Origin: an uncultured Bacteroidales bacterium | Lineage (GTDB): Bacteria > Bacteroidota > Bacteroidia > Bacteroidales > Muribaculaceae | Direction of reading: 5' to 3' | DNA length: 11,473 bases | Assembly: GCA_947176515.1 (NCBI GenBank) | Contig: CAMWQZ010000010.1 | Span: forward strand, 1 to 11,473 | Part shown: positions 1-9,223 of the stretch, piece by piece | Numbering within the stretch: position 1 is the first letter of the stretch | How the letters are laid out: each line of letters starts with the position of its first letter | Translations under genes and position numbers: made by a program | Notes under the pieces: model-generated | The model's input: the letters and a program-made list of their open reading frames with translations, nothing else | What the model was told of the DNA's origin: nothing | Database searches by the model: none

Positions 1-722
1 TGGGTGTAGTATTCCGATATATCTACTCAGACCTTGGTTTCTCAGATTCTTATGCAGGAGACCAGTCGACTGGCGCATCGGCATTCTCTGCCGACATATC
101 GGGTTACTATACAACCTTCCCCATCATCGGCCGCAACGAATGTCAATGGTCATGGGGCTGGGATATTTCCAACATAGGTTCAAAAGTTTCGTATAATAAT
201 GGTGAAGACCCTGCCTTCCTTCCTACGAACCTCAGACTCGGCACAGCATTCACCTTCCCTCTCGCTGATTATCACAACCTGACGTTAGGGTTAGACCTCA
301 ACAAACTGCTCGTTCCAGCAAAGCCTCGCGAAGGCGACTTCGAAGACACGCCCGAAGGCCAGCGCGAATATCTTGACGCTCTCGAGGACTGGGAAAACAT
401 GTCATCGTTTACTGGCATCTTCAAATCGTTCAGCGACGCTCCCGGCGGTGCAGCCGAAGAATTACGCGAAATCTCTTTCTCGATTGGTGCAGAGTACAGC
501 TACAATAATCAGTTCTTCCTTCGAGCAGGTTATTTTTATGAAAATGAATACAAAGGTAACCGAAAATATTTTTCATTGGGCGCAGGATTCTCGCTTAACG
601 TAGTGCGACTCGACGCATCTTACATGATTGCCGCCGCACAAACATCGCCACTCGACCAGACACTGCGTTTCAGCCTTACCTTTGACATGGATGGCCTTAA
701 GGATATGTTTGGCCGTCGTTAA
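1..722 (+). CDS. porV: PorV (LptO), type IX secretion outer-membrane beta-barrel protein, 3' part
   Basis: The reading frame is open from the left edge (first full codon at 3) to the TAA at 720-722, giving the last 239 residues of a protein whose N-terminus lies outside the window. PorV is an outer-membrane beta-barrel of the type IX secretion system that carries cargo proteins from the translocon to the PorU sortase at the cell surface. Seen here are alternating aromatic and polar beta strands, a long acidic loop (about codons 104-124, including EGDFED and EGQREY), an SFSIGAEYSY strand near the end, and the C-terminal LRFSLTFDMDGL segment that I recognise from PorV/LptO proteins. ispF follows after 21 nt, as I recall for the porU-porV-ispF region of Porphyromonas gingivalis, so porU probably lies just upstream. 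Family assignment is strong; the missing 5' end prevents a check of the signal peptide. Confidence 0.9.
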   Translation, partial: GVVFRYIYSDLGFSDSYAGDQSTGASAFSADISGYYTTFPIIGRNECQWSWGWDISNIGSKVSYNNGEDPAFLPTNLRLGTAFTFPLADYHNLTLGLDLNKLLVPAKPREGDFEDTPEGQREYLDALEDWENMSSFTGIFKSFSDAPGGAAEELREISFSIGAEYSYNNQFFLRAGYFYENEYKGNRKYFSLGAGFSLNVVRLDASYMIAAAQTSPLDQTLRFSLTFDMDGLKDMFGRR

Positions 723-743
723 ACTTTCGACATAACCTTAATT

Positions 744-1235
744 ATGGATTCGACTTTCGACTTACGCGTCGGCAACGGATTTGACGTCCATCGTCTTGTT
801 GCCGACCGTCCTTGTATAATCTGCGGTGTAAACATACCTTTTGATCGCGGACTTCTCGGCCACAGTGATGCCGACGTCGCCCTTCACGCGTTGGCCGACG
901 CTCTGCTCGGCGCCGTTTCAATGCGCGACATCGGATACCATTTCCCTGATACAGATGAACGATGGCGCGGTGCAGACTCGCGCATGTTGTTACGCGAAGT
1001 CGTGAAGATAATTGCCGAGCGTGGCTATATGCCTTCAAATGTTGATATAACTATTATCGCTCAGGCTCCTAAAATGCTGCCTTTTATCGAACAGATGCAA
1101 GCCAACGTAGCAGCCGACCTTGGATTAGAGGTCGACCGCGTTTCAGTGAAGGCTACCACTACTGAGCGTCTTGGTTTCACGGGTCGCGAAGAAGGCATTG
1201 CCTCCCTCGCAACCGCGACCGTTATTCGCCGTTAA
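744..1235 (+). CDS. ispF: 2-C-methyl-D-erythritol 2,4-cyclodiphosphate synthase
   Basis: IspF converts 4-diphosphocytidyl-methylerythritol 2-phosphate to methylerythritol 2,4-cyclodiphosphate with release of CMP, a step of the cytoplasmic MEP isoprenoid pathway. The protein is 163 residues, the usual family length. The metal-binding residues are visible as D14 and H16 in GNGFDVHRL and H48 in the [11 protein letters not shown] signature (39-49). The [10 protein letters not shown] segment (62-71) follows, and the C-terminal [15 protein letters not shown] motif matches the nucleotide-contacting region. The ATG at 744 lies 21 nt after porV and gives a full-length N-terminus, so the two genes are probably co-transcribed. 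The stop codon lies only 9 nt from the stop codon of the convergent GH95 gene. Nothing in the protein looks unusual. Confidence 0.97.
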   Translation: MDSTFDLRVGNGFDVHRLVADRPCIICGVNIPFDRGLLGHSDADVALHALADALLGAVSMRDIGYHFPDTDERWRGADSRMLLREVVKIIAERGYMPSNVDITIIAQAPKMLPFIEQMQANVAADLGLEVDRVSVKATTTERLGFTGREEGIASLATATVIRR

Positions 1236-1244
1236 TCCAAACTT

Positions 1245-3632
1245 TTAGATAGTAATAGTTTTTGATTCTCCTGGCTTTAGGCTAACTGGGTAAGATTTAC
1301 CGTTGGCATAGACGGTTGTTGTGCCGCCTTTGTCTGAAGTGATGGTGAACTCGGTGATTTCACCTTTTTTCCATTTTGCATCGACCGTGAATGCCCCTCT
1401 TGCCCTTAATCCGTCAAAGCTACCTTCTACAGCCCATACATCAGGGACTGCAGGCAGCAGGACTATTGATGTGGGTGTAGACTGGATAAGCATTTCAGCT
1501 ACACCGGCGGTGCCTCCAAAATTACCGTCAATCTGGAATGGCGAGTGTGCGTCGAGAAGATTGGGATATGTGCCACCGCCACGACGGTAGTCGACACCGT
1601 TATATTTATCGGGACTCACATATTTGAGCAGTCGGCGATACATAGAGTATGCCTTGTCTGACTGAGCAAGACGAGCGAGGAGGTTGACACGCCATCCTGT
1701 GCTCCAGCCAGTTGTATTCTCTCCTTTTATTTCCAATGAACGAAGGACGGCTGCCGCCAGTTCTGGAGTCTCAGCAATAGAGATATGATTACCAGGGAAC
1801 ATACCGTAGAGATGTGATTGATGGCGATGATGTGGGTCTTGCTCCTTGAAATCTTCTGCCCATTCCTGAAGCTGACCGTTAGCTCCAATTTTATAGGGTG
1901 CAAGCTTCGAGAGTGCCGCATCTATTTCAGCAACCAACGCTTTATCTTCGCCAAGTTCGACAGCTGCATCACGCGTGTCGGCAAGACATTCACGGATTAT
2001 GCCTAAATCAGCATAACATCCGGCGCTTGTTGCAATCGCTTTGCCTTGTGGAGATATAAAATTGTTTTCGGGTGAGGTCGATGGTGATGTTATGAGATTT
2101 CCATTGGCATCCTCAATTAGCCATTCAAGGCAAAACTCGGCTGCACCTTTTAATACCGGATAATATTCGCGCAAGAATTCCTTATCTTTTGTAAAGAGAT
2201 AATGTTGCCAGATATGAGAAGACAGCCAAGCGCCACCCATGTTCCAGTTTGCCCATTGTGGATGGTCATCGCCATGACCCACGGGACAAGTCATGGCCCA
2301 AATATCGCTATTATGGGCTCCACACCATCCTCTATCAATGTTGTAATACTCCTTAGCCGTAGTTTTTCCAGTGGTCTGCAATTGATTTACAAAAGACAGC
2401 AGAGGGTAATGCAGTTCGCTTAGGTTTGTAACCTCAGCTGGCCAATAGTTTTCTTCAAGATTGATATTAACAGTATAATTCGAGCGCCAGGGAGCATAAA
2501 CCTGCTCATTCCATAAACCCTGGAGATTGGCAGGGACGTTTGGTGTGCGCGAACAGCTTATCAGCAAGTAGCGGCCGAACTGGAAATAGAGTTCCTCGAG
2601 GTCCGGATCATAGTTGCGGTTATCGAAATATGTTTTAAGCCTTATATCAGTCGGCAACTCCTGTAACCTCGGGTCAGAAGTGCCAAAGTCGACATTGACG
2701 CGAGAGAATAAATTTCGATAATCATCGGTGTGACGCGCTGCGATATCATCAAATTGCTGATTAAGCGCATTGTCGCGACGATTGTCAGCTATCTTTTTAT
2801 AATCTTTATGAGAGTTTGCTGGATTAATATTAGGAGCTTCGAAATTTGTCGACATAGTGACATAGATAGTTACATCAGTTGCGTCATTAACGTTGATTTG
2901 ACCATCAGTCGTGTCAATAGTTCCCGTATTAGAGACTGCAGCAACATTGGCTCTAAAATGGATGCCACGTTTGGGGTCAAACAATAATGTCTCTTTCCTT
3001 TGCTTATACTCAAAGCCATAAGGCGCATACCCGTCAGCACTTATACCGAAGGAGTTGACATTTTCATCGTGCGGCAGCTGAGAGTCAAACGACAATGACA
3101 ATGACATAGGTTGAGTTGATGTAAGGCGGATAGCTATCAAACTGTCGGGGGCAGACGCGAGATATTCTGTCAATACCTCGTTTTGGCCCTTTGTATAGCT
3201 TACCGTTGCAAGCGCATTGTTCAAATCCAGCTTCCGATGATAATTGCTCACCGGTGTCTGATCTTTAAAGTCAATAAAAAGGCTACCAAGCGGCTGATAA
3301 TACTGGCTGTTGTGACCTTGCATTTTTGTCTGAAGAGCCTCGGCTTTCGAATAATCGCCCTTGTCAAGCGCCTCACGTATCTCAGGTAGATATTTGTATG
3401 CCCCAGGGTTATATGCTGCCGTATCTGGCTCACCACTCCAAAGAGTTATGTCATTGAGCGAGATTCGTTCGCGATAAGGATTGCCATAGACAATTGCACC
3501 CTGTGTGCCATTACCGAGCACAAAAGTCTCTTCAAAAAAATCAGCCGGGCGGTCAAATTTAAGAGTCAAATCGTTGGCATTAGCACTCAATGCAGCTGAA
3601 ACGCCTAATAAGATTGATAATATTTTTTTCAT
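1245..3632 (-). CDS. Secreted GH95 glycosidase (alpha-L-fucosidase or alpha-L-galactosidase)
   Basis: The 795-residue protein begins with a signal peptide (KKILSILLGVSAALSANA, cleavage near residue 19) and has no lipobox Cys, so it is probably periplasmic. GH95 enzymes are inverting exo-glycosidases that remove terminal alpha-L-fucose or alpha-L-galactose from host or plant glycans. The N-terminal beta domain has the family signature FVLGNGTQGAIVYG (37-50) and NDITLWSGEPD (60-70). The (alpha/alpha)6 domain shows NIN followed by NYWPAE (N389, N391), PSTSPENNF with E522 as the likely general acid, HHRHQSHLYG (601-610), and PFQIDGNFGG with D702. These correspond to the N-x-N, Glu and Asp catalytic set known from Bifidobacterium AfcA. 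Residue 387, two before N389, is Thr, which may bear on substrate choice. A C-terminal beta domain ends the protein; no type IX sorting domain is apparent. No SusC/SusD genes or regulator lie nearby, so its glycan target is unknown. Confidence 0.93.
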   Translation of the reverse strand: MKKILSILLGVSAALSANANDLTLKFDRPADFFEETFVLGNGTQGAIVYGNPYRERISLNDITLWSGEPDTAAYNPGAYKYLPEIREALDKGDYSKAEALQTKMQGHNSQYYQPLGSLFIDFKDQTPVSNYHRKLDLNNALATVSYTKGQNEVLTEYLASAPDSLIAIRLTSTQPMSLSLSFDSQLPHDENVNSFGISADGYAPYGFEYKQRKETLLFDPKRGIHFRANVAAVSNTGTIDTTDGQINVNDATDVTIYVTMSTNFEAPNINPANSHKDYKKIADNRRDNALNQQFDDIAARHTDDYRNLFSRVNVDFGTSDPRLQELPTDIRLKTYFDNRNYDPDLEELYFQFGRYLLISCSRTPNVPANLQGLWNEQVYAPWRSNYTVNINLEENYWPAEVTNLSELHYPLLSFVNQLQTTGKTTAKEYYNIDRGWCGAHNSDIWAMTCPVGHGDDHPQWANWNMGGAWLSSHIWQHYLFTKDKEFLREYYPVLKGAAEFCLEWLIEDANGNLITSPSTSPENNFISPQGKAIATSAGCYADLGIIRECLADTRDAAVELGEDKALVAEIDAALSKLAPYKIGANGQLQEWAEDFKEQDPHHRHQSHLYGMFPGNHISIAETPELAAAVLRSLEIKGENTTGWSTGWRVNLLARLAQSDKAYSMYRRLLKYVSPDKYNGVDYRRGGGTYPNLLDAHSPFQIDGNFGGTAGVAEMLIQSTPTSIVLLPAVPDVWAVEGSFDGLRARGAFTVDAKWKKGEITEFTITSDKGGTTTVYANGKSYPVSLKPGESKTITI

Positions 3633-3657
3633 GTATGGTCATTTAGTGGTTTACATG

Positions 3658-3665
3658 CAAAGTTA
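3658..3665 (-). promoter_or_regulatory. Bacteroidota -7 promoter box for the GH95 gene
   Basis: Read on the minus strand, this is TAACTTTG, an exact match to the Bacteroidota sigma-ABfr -7 consensus TAnnTTTG. It lies 25 nt before the GH95 ATG. No convincing -33 TTTG is present at the expected 19-21 nt upstream, so the call rests on the -7 box, its position and the AT-rich surroundings. It implies that the GH95 gene can be transcribed separately from the barrel gene upstream. Confidence 0.6.
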
Positions 3666-3723
3666 AATATAAATTACGACATTTTTGCGACGACAAAACG
3701 AAATATTGACAAAACCACTTGTT

Positions 3724-4335
3724 TCAGAAATAATATTTTACGCTAACGCATGCTTTATTAGCGTAAAGGCCTTTGCTATAATAATGAGAATCCCTGCTCA
3801 GTATATCTATCAAGCCGAAATATCCCATTGGTGTGACCGTAAAATCGTCAAGCACAAATTCAGCACCAAATCCCCATGATGCATTCAAAGGCTTCCATTT
3901 ATAATCGTTTTTATCAAAATTGTCATCTAACGAGTTATTAATGACATATGAAAATTCTACACCCAGTAATGGTGCTATCTTTAAATTATCTGTGGCAGTG
4001 AATATGTAGCCGACTGACACAGGAACCGATACCGACCATCTTGCTATATCTATATTCTGGTCACATATTTGATTTGTTTTCAATTCTTCATAGTTTAAGA
4101 CAACTGATGGTTCCATCACCCATTTTGACGGCCATAATAAACGTGCTGCCCCACCAATACCACCGCCGTATCCAGGCTGAACTTCTTGTCCGCGTTTTAT
4201 GGTTGTCCAGTCTCCAGGCACACTTATATTGAATGTAGCGCAAACGCCCCATTCAATTTTGACTTGCTGTTTATCGGCTTGTCCATAAGCGCTAAGAGAT
4301 AACAAAGCCAGTATGTAAACAATTAAATAGCGCAT
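3724..4335 (-). CDS. Small outer-membrane beta-barrel protein of unknown function
   Basis: I do not recognise a named gene. The 203-residue product starts with a clear signal peptide (MRYLIVYILALLSLSAYGQA, cleavage around residues 18-20). The mature part is about 180 residues of amphipathic beta strands rich in Tyr, Trp and Gly, with a Gly-rich turn GGGIGGAARLLWP (about 57-69) and strand pairs such as WVMEPSVVLNYEEL and APLLGVEFSYVI. It ends in VSVKYYF, with the C-terminal Phe typical of outer-membrane barrels recognised by the BAM complex. This resembles the porin-like OMP_b-brl families common in Bacteroidetes, probably an 8- to 10-stranded barrel. It is encoded 91 nt upstream of the GH95 gene in the same direction but has its own promoter box. 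The region is visibly more AT-rich than its neighbours. A transport, adhesion or structural role cannot be distinguished from sequence. Confidence 0.8.
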   Translation of the reverse strand: MRYLIVYILALLSLSAYGQADKQQVKIEWGVCATFNISVPGDWTTIKRGQEVQPGYGGGIGGAARLLWPSKWVMEPSVVLNYEELKTNQICDQNIDIARWSVSVPVSVGYIFTATDNLKIAPLLGVEFSYVINNSLDDNFDKNDYKWKPLNASWGFGAEFVLDDFTVTPMGYFGLIDILSRDSHYYSKGLYANKACVSVKYYF

Positions 4336-4360
4336 AACTGCTAAACACTTTTTTCAGCTG

Positions 4361-4368
4361 CAAATATA
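4361..4368 (-). promoter_or_regulatory. Bacteroidota -7 promoter box for the beta-barrel gene
   Basis: Minus-strand reading is TATATTTG, matching TAnnTTTG. The box ends 25 nt before the ATG at 4335, the same spacing as the GH95 box. A weak ATTGTG further upstream could serve as a -33 element, but it does not match the consensus well. The box lies in the 135-nt divergent region shared with typA. Confidence 0.6.
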
Positions 4369-4438
4369 CTCATAAATTAAATAATGCGACACAATTTTGA
4401 AAATAGATGTTGGAGCGGTCTAATTCATAAAAAATTCG

Positions 4439-4446
4439 TAACTTTG
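4439..4446 (+). promoter_or_regulatory. Bacteroidota -7 promoter box for typA and the downstream gene run
   Basis: TAACTTTG matches TAnnTTTG and lies 24 nt before the ATG at 4471, the same geometry as the two minus-strand boxes. No clear -33 TTTG is present. Transcription would start close to 4453, downstream of the in-frame ATG at 4384, so the box also argues that 4471 is the true typA start. It is the only good box I found ahead of the plus-strand run that reaches mtaB. Confidence 0.6.
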
Positions 4447-4470
4447 TCGTCTGACAAAATCAAGCAATCA

Positions 4471-6270
<1,800 letters not shown>

Positions 6271-6279
6271 ACAACAGCT

Positions 6280-7122
6280 ATGAATCCCTTTTCGCTGAAC
6301 ATACGCGGCAGACTCATATCTTACAATCGCCCAGTGGTGATGGCGATAGTCAACGCCACGCCTGATTCGTTCTATGTCGGCAGCCGTAATGTTTCCGCCA
6401 ACGAAATCAGCGAAAGGGTTAAAAGTGCAATTGATGAAGGCGCTGACATAATTGACATTGGCGCCTATTCATCGCGTCCTGGTGCCGATGATGTCAGTTC
6501 AGACGAGGAACTGCGCCGGCTGACAGTCGCCCTTAAGGCTGTTAGAAGCGTCGACACCGACATCCCTGTATCTGTCGATACATTTAGAGCATCTGTTGCG
6601 AGCCACTGCGTGAAGGAGCTTGGAGCAGATATTATCAACGATATTTCGGGAGGCGAACTCGACCCTAAAATGTTTGAAACAGTTGCCGAATTGCGTGTTC
6701 CATACATTTTAATGCATATGCGCGGCAACCCTTCGACGATGCAGTCGCTCACCGATTACCCCTCAGGTGTTACAGCCGGAGTGATTGCCGAACTTGCGCC
6801 CAAACTCGAGCGTCTTTCACTGCTCGGAGTGAATGACGTAATCGTCGACCCCGGTTTTGGCTTCGCCAAGACTCTGGAGCAAAATTATCAGTTGCTCCAT
6901 GACCTTCGTGCATTTGAAATGCTCGGCCGCCCGGTACTTGTAGGCATATCCCGAAAATCTATGCTTACTCGCCTGCTCGACATTACTGCCGACGAAGCCT
7001 TGAACGCCACCACTGTGCTAAACACCGCCGCTCTCGAACGCGGTGCTGCCGTGCTACGCGTCCACGACGTGCGCGCGGCTCGTGAAGCAGTTGAAATAAT
7101 AACCTGCCTCAACAAGGCATAA
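6280..7122 (+). CDS. folP: Dihydropteroate synthase
   Basis: FolP condenses p-aminobenzoate with hydroxymethyl-dihydropterin diphosphate to give dihydropteroate in folate synthesis, and is the sulfonamide target. The 280-residue TIM barrel has NATPDSFYVGSR (25-36, with N25), SSRPGA (64-69), SVDTFR (98-103, D100), IINDISGG (118-125, N120), VDPGFGFAKT (189-198, D190), GISRKS (222-227, K226) and RVHD (260-263, R260 and H262). These correspond to the pterin- and phosphate-binding residues of the E. coli enzyme. The motif Ser-Arg-Pro at 65-67 replaces the Thr-Arg-Pro of E. coli; I take this as lineage variation, not resistance. It lies 9 nt after typA and 12 nt before cdaA, consistent with co-transcription. 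The folP-cdaA pairing is common in Bacteroidota. Confidence 0.96.
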   Translation: MNPFSLNIRGRLISYNRPVVMAIVNATPDSFYVGSRNVSANEISERVKSAIDEGADIIDIGAYSSRPGADDVSSDEELRRLTVALKAVRSVDTDIPVSVDTFRASVASHCVKELGADIINDISGGELDPKMFETVAELRVPYILMHMRGNPSTMQSLTDYPSGVTAGVIAELAPKLERLSLLGVNDVIVDPGFGFAKTLEQNYQLLHDLRAFEMLGRPVLVGISRKSMLTRLLDITADEALNATTVLNTAALERGAAVLRVHDVRAAREAVEIITCLNKA

Positions 7123-7134
7123 GACCACATCGCC

Positions 7135-7911
7135 ATGCCACTATCATTCGGAATAAAGGATATTATCGACATATTTATAGTAGCTGCAGCCCTCTACTAC
7201 ATCTACCGGCTCATGAAAGAGTCTGGCACGATTAACATCTTCTATGGCATCATGGCGTTTATCGTGGTTTGGGCTCTCGCATCTGAAATTTTCAACATGA
7301 GGCTTATCGGCACTATTCTTGATAAGTTCATGAGCATCGGCCTGTTGATTCTTGTCATCCTCTTTGTCGACCAGATTAAGAGATTTCTCGTCGAACTCGG
7401 CTCTCATCGCCGATGGCGCTTCCTCAATCAGCTATTCCATCATCACAAAGCCGAAATGGATGCCGATGCCCGGAAGTGGGTCATGCCTATCGTCTATGCA
7501 TGCATGTCGATGTCAAAAAGCAAGACTGGCGCGCTAATAGTAATCGAGCAGTCAATCCCTCTCGACAACTACGAAAAGACTGGCGACATCATTAACGCTG
7601 AAATCAACACTCGCTTGATTGAAAATATTTTCTTCAAAAACTCACCGCTCCATGACGGCGCGATGATTGTAGCCGGTGATAAAATTGTAGCCGCAGGCTG
7701 TATTCTCCCTGTGAGCCACGACAGCGATGTGCCGCGCTCACTCGGTCTGCGTCACCGCTCGGCGCTTGGCATCGCCCAGGCAACCGACGCTGTAGCGATC
7801 GTAGTCTCTGAAGAAACTGGCAATATCTCGCTTGCCCATCGTGGACGTCTGTCAACGCGGCTCACCTCTACCGAACTCGAACACCGCCTTTCGGCTCTCG
7901 CACCTCAATAA
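7135..7911 (+). CDS. cdaA: Membrane diadenylate cyclase CdaA (c-di-AMP synthase)
   Basis: CdaA joins two ATP into cyclic di-AMP, a second messenger for osmolyte transport and envelope homeostasis. The 258-residue protein has three hydrophobic membrane segments (roughly 9-25, 35-52 and 66-78) followed by the conserved GSHRRW (89-94) and a cytoplasmic DAC (DisA_N) domain. Catalytic motifs are intact: HDGAMIV with DGA at 174-176 and LRHRSALG with RHR at 206-208, then SEETG (225-229) near the metal site. Length and architecture match the TIGR00159/YbbP family, so it should be active. In Firmicutes cdaA sits with cdaR and glmM; here the neighbours are folP and the nucleotide-sugar gene rmlA, with no YbbR-domain regulator in the window. 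The ATG at 7135 gives the usual short N-terminus (SFGIKDIIDI). Confidence 0.96.
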   Translation: MPLSFGIKDIIDIFIVAAALYYIYRLMKESGTINIFYGIMAFIVVWALASEIFNMRLIGTILDKFMSIGLLILVILFVDQIKRFLVELGSHRRWRFLNQLFHHHKAEMDADARKWVMPIVYACMSMSKSKTGALIVIEQSIPLDNYEKTGDIINAEINTRLIENIFFKNSPLHDGAMIVAGDKIVAAGCILPVSHDSDVPRSLGLRHRSALGIAQATDAVAIVVSEETGNISLAHRGRLSTRLTSTELEHRLSALAPQ

Positions 7912-7935
7912 CTTCCCGTAAACTATGACTCAGAT

Positions 7936-8817
7936 ATGAAAGGCATCGTATTGGCCGGCGGATCCGGCACCCGACTATATCCTATCACCCTGGCTCTGTC
8001 AAAACAGCTCGTGCCCGTCTACGACAAGCCGATGATTTATTACCCGGTGTCGACACTAATGCTTGCCGGCATCCGCGACATACTTATCATATCCACCCCC
8101 GTAGACCTTCCTCAAATTGAGCGCCTGCTCGGTTCGGGAGAGAAGTGGGGAGTCAAATTTTCATATGCCGTCCAAAAAAGCCCTGATGGTCTTGCCCAGG
8201 CATTTGTAATTGGGAGAGACTTTATTGGTGATGACACTGCTTGTCTCATTCTGGGCGATAATATTTTTTACGGACAGGGCTTCACCGGCATGATGCTCGA
8301 CGCAGTCAAAAATGCCGACGAAGGTTATGCCACCATATTTGGTTATCCGGTCACTGACCCTCGCCGTTTCGGAGTGGTCACTCTCGACAGCGACGGCAAT
8401 CCCACAGAAATCGAAGAAAAGCCCTTAGAACCGAAAAGCGACAAGGCTGTCGTCGGCCTATATTTCTATCCTAACGATGTCGTTGACATCGCCGCTCACG
8501 TTAAACCGTCGGCAAGAGGCGAATATGAGATAACTTCAATCAACGACGATTATCTCCGCTGTGGCCGTCTGAAGGTGAAATGTTTCGGCCGTGGCTTCGC
8601 ATGGCTTGACACAGGCACTGTCGAGTCACTCATCGACGCTTCAAACTTCGTCGAAGCCATCGAGCGTCGTCAGGGCGTGATTATTAGTTCTCCCGAAGAA
8701 GTCGCCTATCGCCGAGGTTTTATTTCTGCAGACGAACTTCAGAAACTTGCCGAGCCACTCGACCGCACCGATTACGGACAATATCTAAAGCGTCTTGCCA
8801 ATGGAAAAGTTTACTGA
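7936..8817 (+). CDS. rmlA: Glucose-1-phosphate thymidylyltransferase
   Basis: RmlA (RfbA) makes dTDP-glucose from dTTP and glucose 1-phosphate, the first step to dTDP-linked deoxysugars. The 293-residue protein begins with the nucleotidyltransferase signature GGSGTRLYP (8-16) followed by [11 protein letters not shown] (22-32). It has LGDNIFYG (106-113) with D108 as the likely metal ligand, the EEKP segment, and the late WLDTGT motif. Length is the family norm. The gene starts 24 nt after cdaA, and its end overlaps the next gene by 17 nt, tying it to the amino-sugar cassette. rmlB, C and D are absent from this window. With ketoisomerase-type and aminotransferase genes following, the dTDP-glucose is probably directed to a 3-amino-3,6-dideoxyhexose instead of rhamnose, though a chromosomal rml set elsewhere could share the enzyme. 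Confidence 0.96.
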   Translation: MKGIVLAGGSGTRLYPITLALSKQLVPVYDKPMIYYPVSTLMLAGIRDILIISTPVDLPQIERLLGSGEKWGVKFSYAVQKSPDGLAQAFVIGRDFIGDDTACLILGDNIFYGQGFTGMMLDAVKNADEGYATIFGYPVTDPRRFGVVTLDSDGNPTEIEEKPLEPKSDKAVVGLYFYPNDVVDIAAHVKPSARGEYEITSINDDYLRCGRLKVKCFGRGFAWLDTGTVESLIDASNFVEAIERRQGVIISSPEEVAYRRGFISADELQKLAEPLDRTDYGQYLKRLANGKVY

Positions 8818-9223
8818 ACCGTGCTTGATAGAGTTTCCCAAACTTACTGATCCACGTGGCAACCTCTCGTTTGCCGAGGGCGGAAAGTTGTTGCCTTTTG
8901 AAATCGAACGTGTCTATTGGACCTACGATATTCCGTCGTGGCGCGAGCGTCACGGTCGCGCACTTAGAACCTGCGCCGAAGTCATAATCGCCACATCAGG
9001 GCAATGCGTCGTCACCGTTGACTGCGGTGATGGCCGCCAACGGTCCTTTACACTCAATAAAAGTAATGTTGGCCTCTACTTACCACCGATGACATGGCGC
9101 TCAATTACCGATTTCGTCACGGGCACAACCTGTCTGACTATTGCTTCGAAACTTTATGATGAAGCAGACTATATCAGCGACTACAACCAATTCCAATCCT
9201 CACTCGACGATGAACTCAGATAG
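8801..9223 (+). CDS. FdtA/QdtA-like cupin, copy 1, lacking the catalytic H-x-H
   Basis: This is a WxcM-like single-domain cupin related to FdtA and QdtA, which isomerise dTDP-4-keto-6-deoxyglucose to the 3-keto sugar. The ATG at 8801 gives 140 residues; the frame also offers a TTG at 8795, but the ATG is preferred. It overlaps rmlA by 17 nt. Family landmarks are TDPRGNL (16-22), [13 protein letters not shown] (31-43), GLYLPPMTW and a C-terminal [13 protein letters not shown]. Where the family has R-G-x-H-x-H, this protein has R50-H-G-R-A-L55, so the two active-site His (H49 and H51 in FdtA, as I remember them) are replaced by R53 and L55. The Arg of the DxRG motif (R19, equivalent to FdtA R15) is kept. 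It is therefore unlikely to be a normal ketoisomerase alone; it may pair with the adjacent paralog, bind sugar nucleotide without turnover, or catalyse something else. Confidence 0.85.
   Translation: MEKFTEPCLIEFPKLTDPRGNLSFAEGGKLLPFEIERVYWTYDIPSWRERHGRALRTCAEVIIATSGQCVVTVDCGDGRQRSFTLNKSNVGLYLPPMTWRSITDFVTGTTCLTIASKLYDEADYISDYNQFQSSLDDELR

Larger units (their letters stand above)
4336..4470. promoter_or_regulatory. Divergent intergenic region between the beta-barrel gene and typA
   Basis: This 135-nt AT-rich gap holds back-to-back -7 boxes (minus strand 4361-4368, plus strand 4439-4446) separated by 70 nt. I see no inverted repeat long enough to name an operator and no riboswitch or leader-peptide pattern. 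An in-frame extension of typA runs through the right part but is probably not translated. Confidence 0.6.

Noticed and set aside
1299..1316. Inverted repeat ACCGT...ACGGT considered as a terminator
   Set aside because: It is a 5-bp stem inside the GH95 coding region with no T tract. Chance is sufficient to explain it.
6340..6480. Ser-Arg-Pro in FolP considered as a sulfonamide-resistance change
   Set aside because: The SSRPGA form appears normal for Bacteroidota enzymes as I remember them, and all pterin- and phosphate-binding residues are intact. There is no insertion of the kind seen in resistance proteins.
8795..8800. TTG start two codons before the copy 1 ATG
   Set aside because: The ATG at 8801 is a stronger start, and the extra two residues add nothing conserved.
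9141..9209. Upstream extension of cupin copy 2 from a TTG
   Set aside because: The extension overlaps 80 nt of copy 1, and its residues are low-complexity Thr/Asn/Ser without family similarity. The ATG at 9210 is preferred.
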